A stretch of 6,546 nucleotides of DNA, taken from assembly GCA_035295985.1 (NCBI GenBank), contig DATHBT010000360.1, positions 1 to 6,546 on the forward strand. Reading direction: 5' to 3'. A model generated the notes under the pieces. That model worked only from the letters and a program-made list of their open reading frames with translations. It searched no databases and was not told where the DNA came from. Position 1 is the stretch's first letter. Each line of letters begins with the position of its first letter. Both the position numbers and the translations under genes were made by a program. This stretch comes from JAIVGV01 sp035295985. Lineage in GTDB: Bacteria; Acidobacteriota; Blastocatellia; Pyrinomonadales; Pyrinomonadaceae. Below, piece after piece: positions 5,381 through 6,546 of this stretch.

Positions 5381-6289
5381 TCAGTTGGGCGGCTGCGCGG
5401 TCTTCGAGCGCACCACGACGCCCGGCGGGCCGACGACCATCAGGCGGCGCGTGTCGAAGTAGGAGATCGAGTTGGGCGTGTAGGCGAGCAGGTAGCGGTT
5501 GCGGCGCAGCTCGTCGCAGATCGACTTGGCGGCCTCGCGCGGCTGTTCGAGCGGCAGTATCCGCCCGCCCGTGCCCTCGGCCAACTGGCGCAGGACTTCC
5601 GACGGCTTCGGCTGGTCGCGCCGGTACGCGCCGCCCGTCCGGTCGGGAATCTGCAACGCATAGACCGTGATGTCGGAGGATTGAAGCTCGGCGAGCGCCT
5701 TCCTGAACTTCGTCTTGCTCCCGCGATCCAGCCCGTCGCCGATGACGACGACGGCGCGCTTGCGCGTCGAGCCCGCGAGCGGGCGGAGCGCCTCCTCGAT
5801 GACGGCCGTCAGCGCGTCGAACAGACGCGGCTGCCCCTTCTTGCGCAGGCCCGCGAGCGACTGCTCGACGACCTTCGAGTCGTCCGTCCAGTCCGAGATG
5901 ATCTCCGCGTTCTCGTCGTAGCCGACGATGAGCAGTTTGTCGCCCTCGTAAATCTCATAGACGAACTCGCGCGCCACCTGCGCCAGCTTCGGCACGTCCG
6001 TGCGCAGGCTGAGCGAGTTATCGACGAGCAGGACGATGCGTGCCGGGCCGGGGTCGGGCGTGAAGCTCTGAATATTCTGTTCGAGGCCGTCGTCGTAGAG
6101 CGCGACCTCTGCGGCCGAGAGCGGCGCGGGGCTGCCGTCCTCGCGCGCGGCCGTGACGTTCAGGAAGGCGGCACGCTCGCGCGCCGGGCCTCTGTTGCGC
6201 CGCCCGGCCTGGCCCGCGACGAACGCCGCGCAGGCGAGCAGCGAAAAGGCGACGGCGAGAGAGAGTTTAAAAGGACGACGGAGGGGCAT
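5381..6289 (-). CDS. Secreted VWA-domain protein (VWFA-related acidobacterial type)
   Basis: This 302-residue protein starts with a signal peptide: basic RRPFK, a hydrophobic run at 9-26, and likely cleavage near residue 26-28. LLAC at 17-20 is a loose lipobox, so a lipoprotein is possible. A short beta-type region follows (AFLNVTAAREDGSPAPL and VALYDDGLEQNIQSF), then a VWA domain at about 84-270: IVLLVDNSLSL at 85-95 gives the MIDAS D90-x-S92-x-S94, GQPRLFDAL at 152-160, VVIGDGLDRG at 181-190 (D185), and YLLAYTPNS at 266-274. This order matches the VWFA-related acidobacterial family (TIGR03436 by recollection), thought to mediate metal-dependent protein contacts outside the cell. The usual MIDAS Thr (GGTxLYDA) appears to be Pro154. 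The start ATG at 6289 has no clear Shine-Dalgarno. The gene lies 52 bp after the FmdB-type gene, in the same direction. Confidence 0.87.
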   Translation of the reverse strand: MPLRRPFKLSLAVAFSLLACAAFVAGQAGRRNRGPARERAAFLNVTAAREDGSPAPLSAAEVALYDDGLEQNIQSFTPDPGPARIVLLVDNSLSLRTDVPKLAQVAREFVYEIYEGDKLLIVGYDENAEIISDWTDDSKVVEQSLAGLRKKGQPRLFDALTAVIEEALRPLAGSTRKRAVVVIGDGLDRGSKTKFRKALAELQSSDITVYALQIPDRTGGAYRRDQPKPSEVLRQLAEGTGGRILPLEQPREAAKSICDELRRNRYLLAYTPNSISYFDTRRLMVVGPPGVVVRSKTAQPPN

Positions 6290-6341
6290 GGCTACTAGAG
6301 ACGCGCGAGACTAAGGGTCGGAGGGGCTTTCAGTTCAGATT

Positions 6342-6546
6342 TCAATCCGCACCCGCGCCCTTGGATGACGCCTTGGCCTTCGGGGTTTTCTTCGCCGCCG
6401 GCGCGGGATCGGGTTTCGCGTCCGCCTTCGCCTCTTTCGCCTCTTTGGCTTCCGTCGCGCCTTCGGCTTTGCCGGCCGCGTCGCCTTCGGTCTTCGCCTC
6501 GGATTTGCGGCCCGCGTAGTCGGTCACGTACCAGCCCGATCCTTTG
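6342..6546 (-). CDS. FmdB-type zinc-ribbon protein, C-terminal part (5' end outside window)
   Basis: The minus-strand frame is open from the right edge to a TGA stop and gives 67 residues. The first visible residues, KGSGWYVTDYAGRKS, match the conserved segment (F-KGSGWY-TDY) that follows the two CxxC zinc-ribbon motifs in FmdB family regulatory proteins; the zinc ribbon itself lies outside the window. A GTG at 6527 falls inside this motif and is not the true start. After it comes a tail of about 50 residues made almost only of Ala, Lys, Glu, Asp and Pro, with EAKEAKEAKADAK, probably disordered or helical. FmdB proteins are small and usually end soon after the KGSGWY segment, often with a short low-complexity tail; their biochemical role is uncertain despite the regulator name. 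Confidence 0.8.
   Translation of the reverse strand, partial: KGSGWYVTDYAGRKSEAKTEGDAAGKAEGATEAKEAKEAKADAKPDPAPAAKKTPKAKASSKGAGAD

Overview
The window is GC-rich bacterial chromosome with tightly packed genes. Several traits point to an Acidobacteriota genome, most likely class Blastocatellia: a secreted VWA protein of the 'VWFA-related acidobacterial' type, a one-pass membrane protein with DPEKT-type N-terminal repeats, and intergenic palindromes built from short repeated words. This placement is inferred from protein style, as no taxonomic marker gene is present.

The left part reads on the plus strand. It holds the 3' end of an endonuclease/exonuclease/phosphatase-family gene (2-292), a class V aminotransferase-fold enzyme that resembles cysteine desulfurases but lacks the nucleophilic cysteine (464-1726), and a secreted SYLF-domain protein (1818-2585). 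The rest reads on the minus strand. In transcription order it holds the 3' end of an FmdB-type zinc-ribbon gene (6546-6342), a secreted VWA protein (6289-5381), a one-pass membrane protein with a charged low-complexity tail (4943-4155), the rRNA 2'-O-methyltransferase tlyA (4037-3267) and a YkgJ-like Cys-cluster protein (3247-2582). The two gene sets converge at a 4-bp TTAG in which the two stop codons overlap.

The genes do not form one recognisable pathway. The closest functional unit is tlyA plus the YkgJ-like gene, 19 bp apart and probably cotranscribed. I see no mobile-element gene, CRISPR array, tRNA or rRNA, and no convincing new multi-gene system.

The main unexplained structure is intergenic. 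Three separate gaps (339-448, 4071-4153 and 5257-5343) each hold a long palindrome whose arms are built from a repeated seven-base word, with a different word in each. Two of the three keep 7-bp phasing, and the third has spacings of 8, 9 and 11 mirrored between its arms. They look like members of heptamer-based interspersed repeat families, comparable in style to cyanobacterial STRRs or to REP palindromes.
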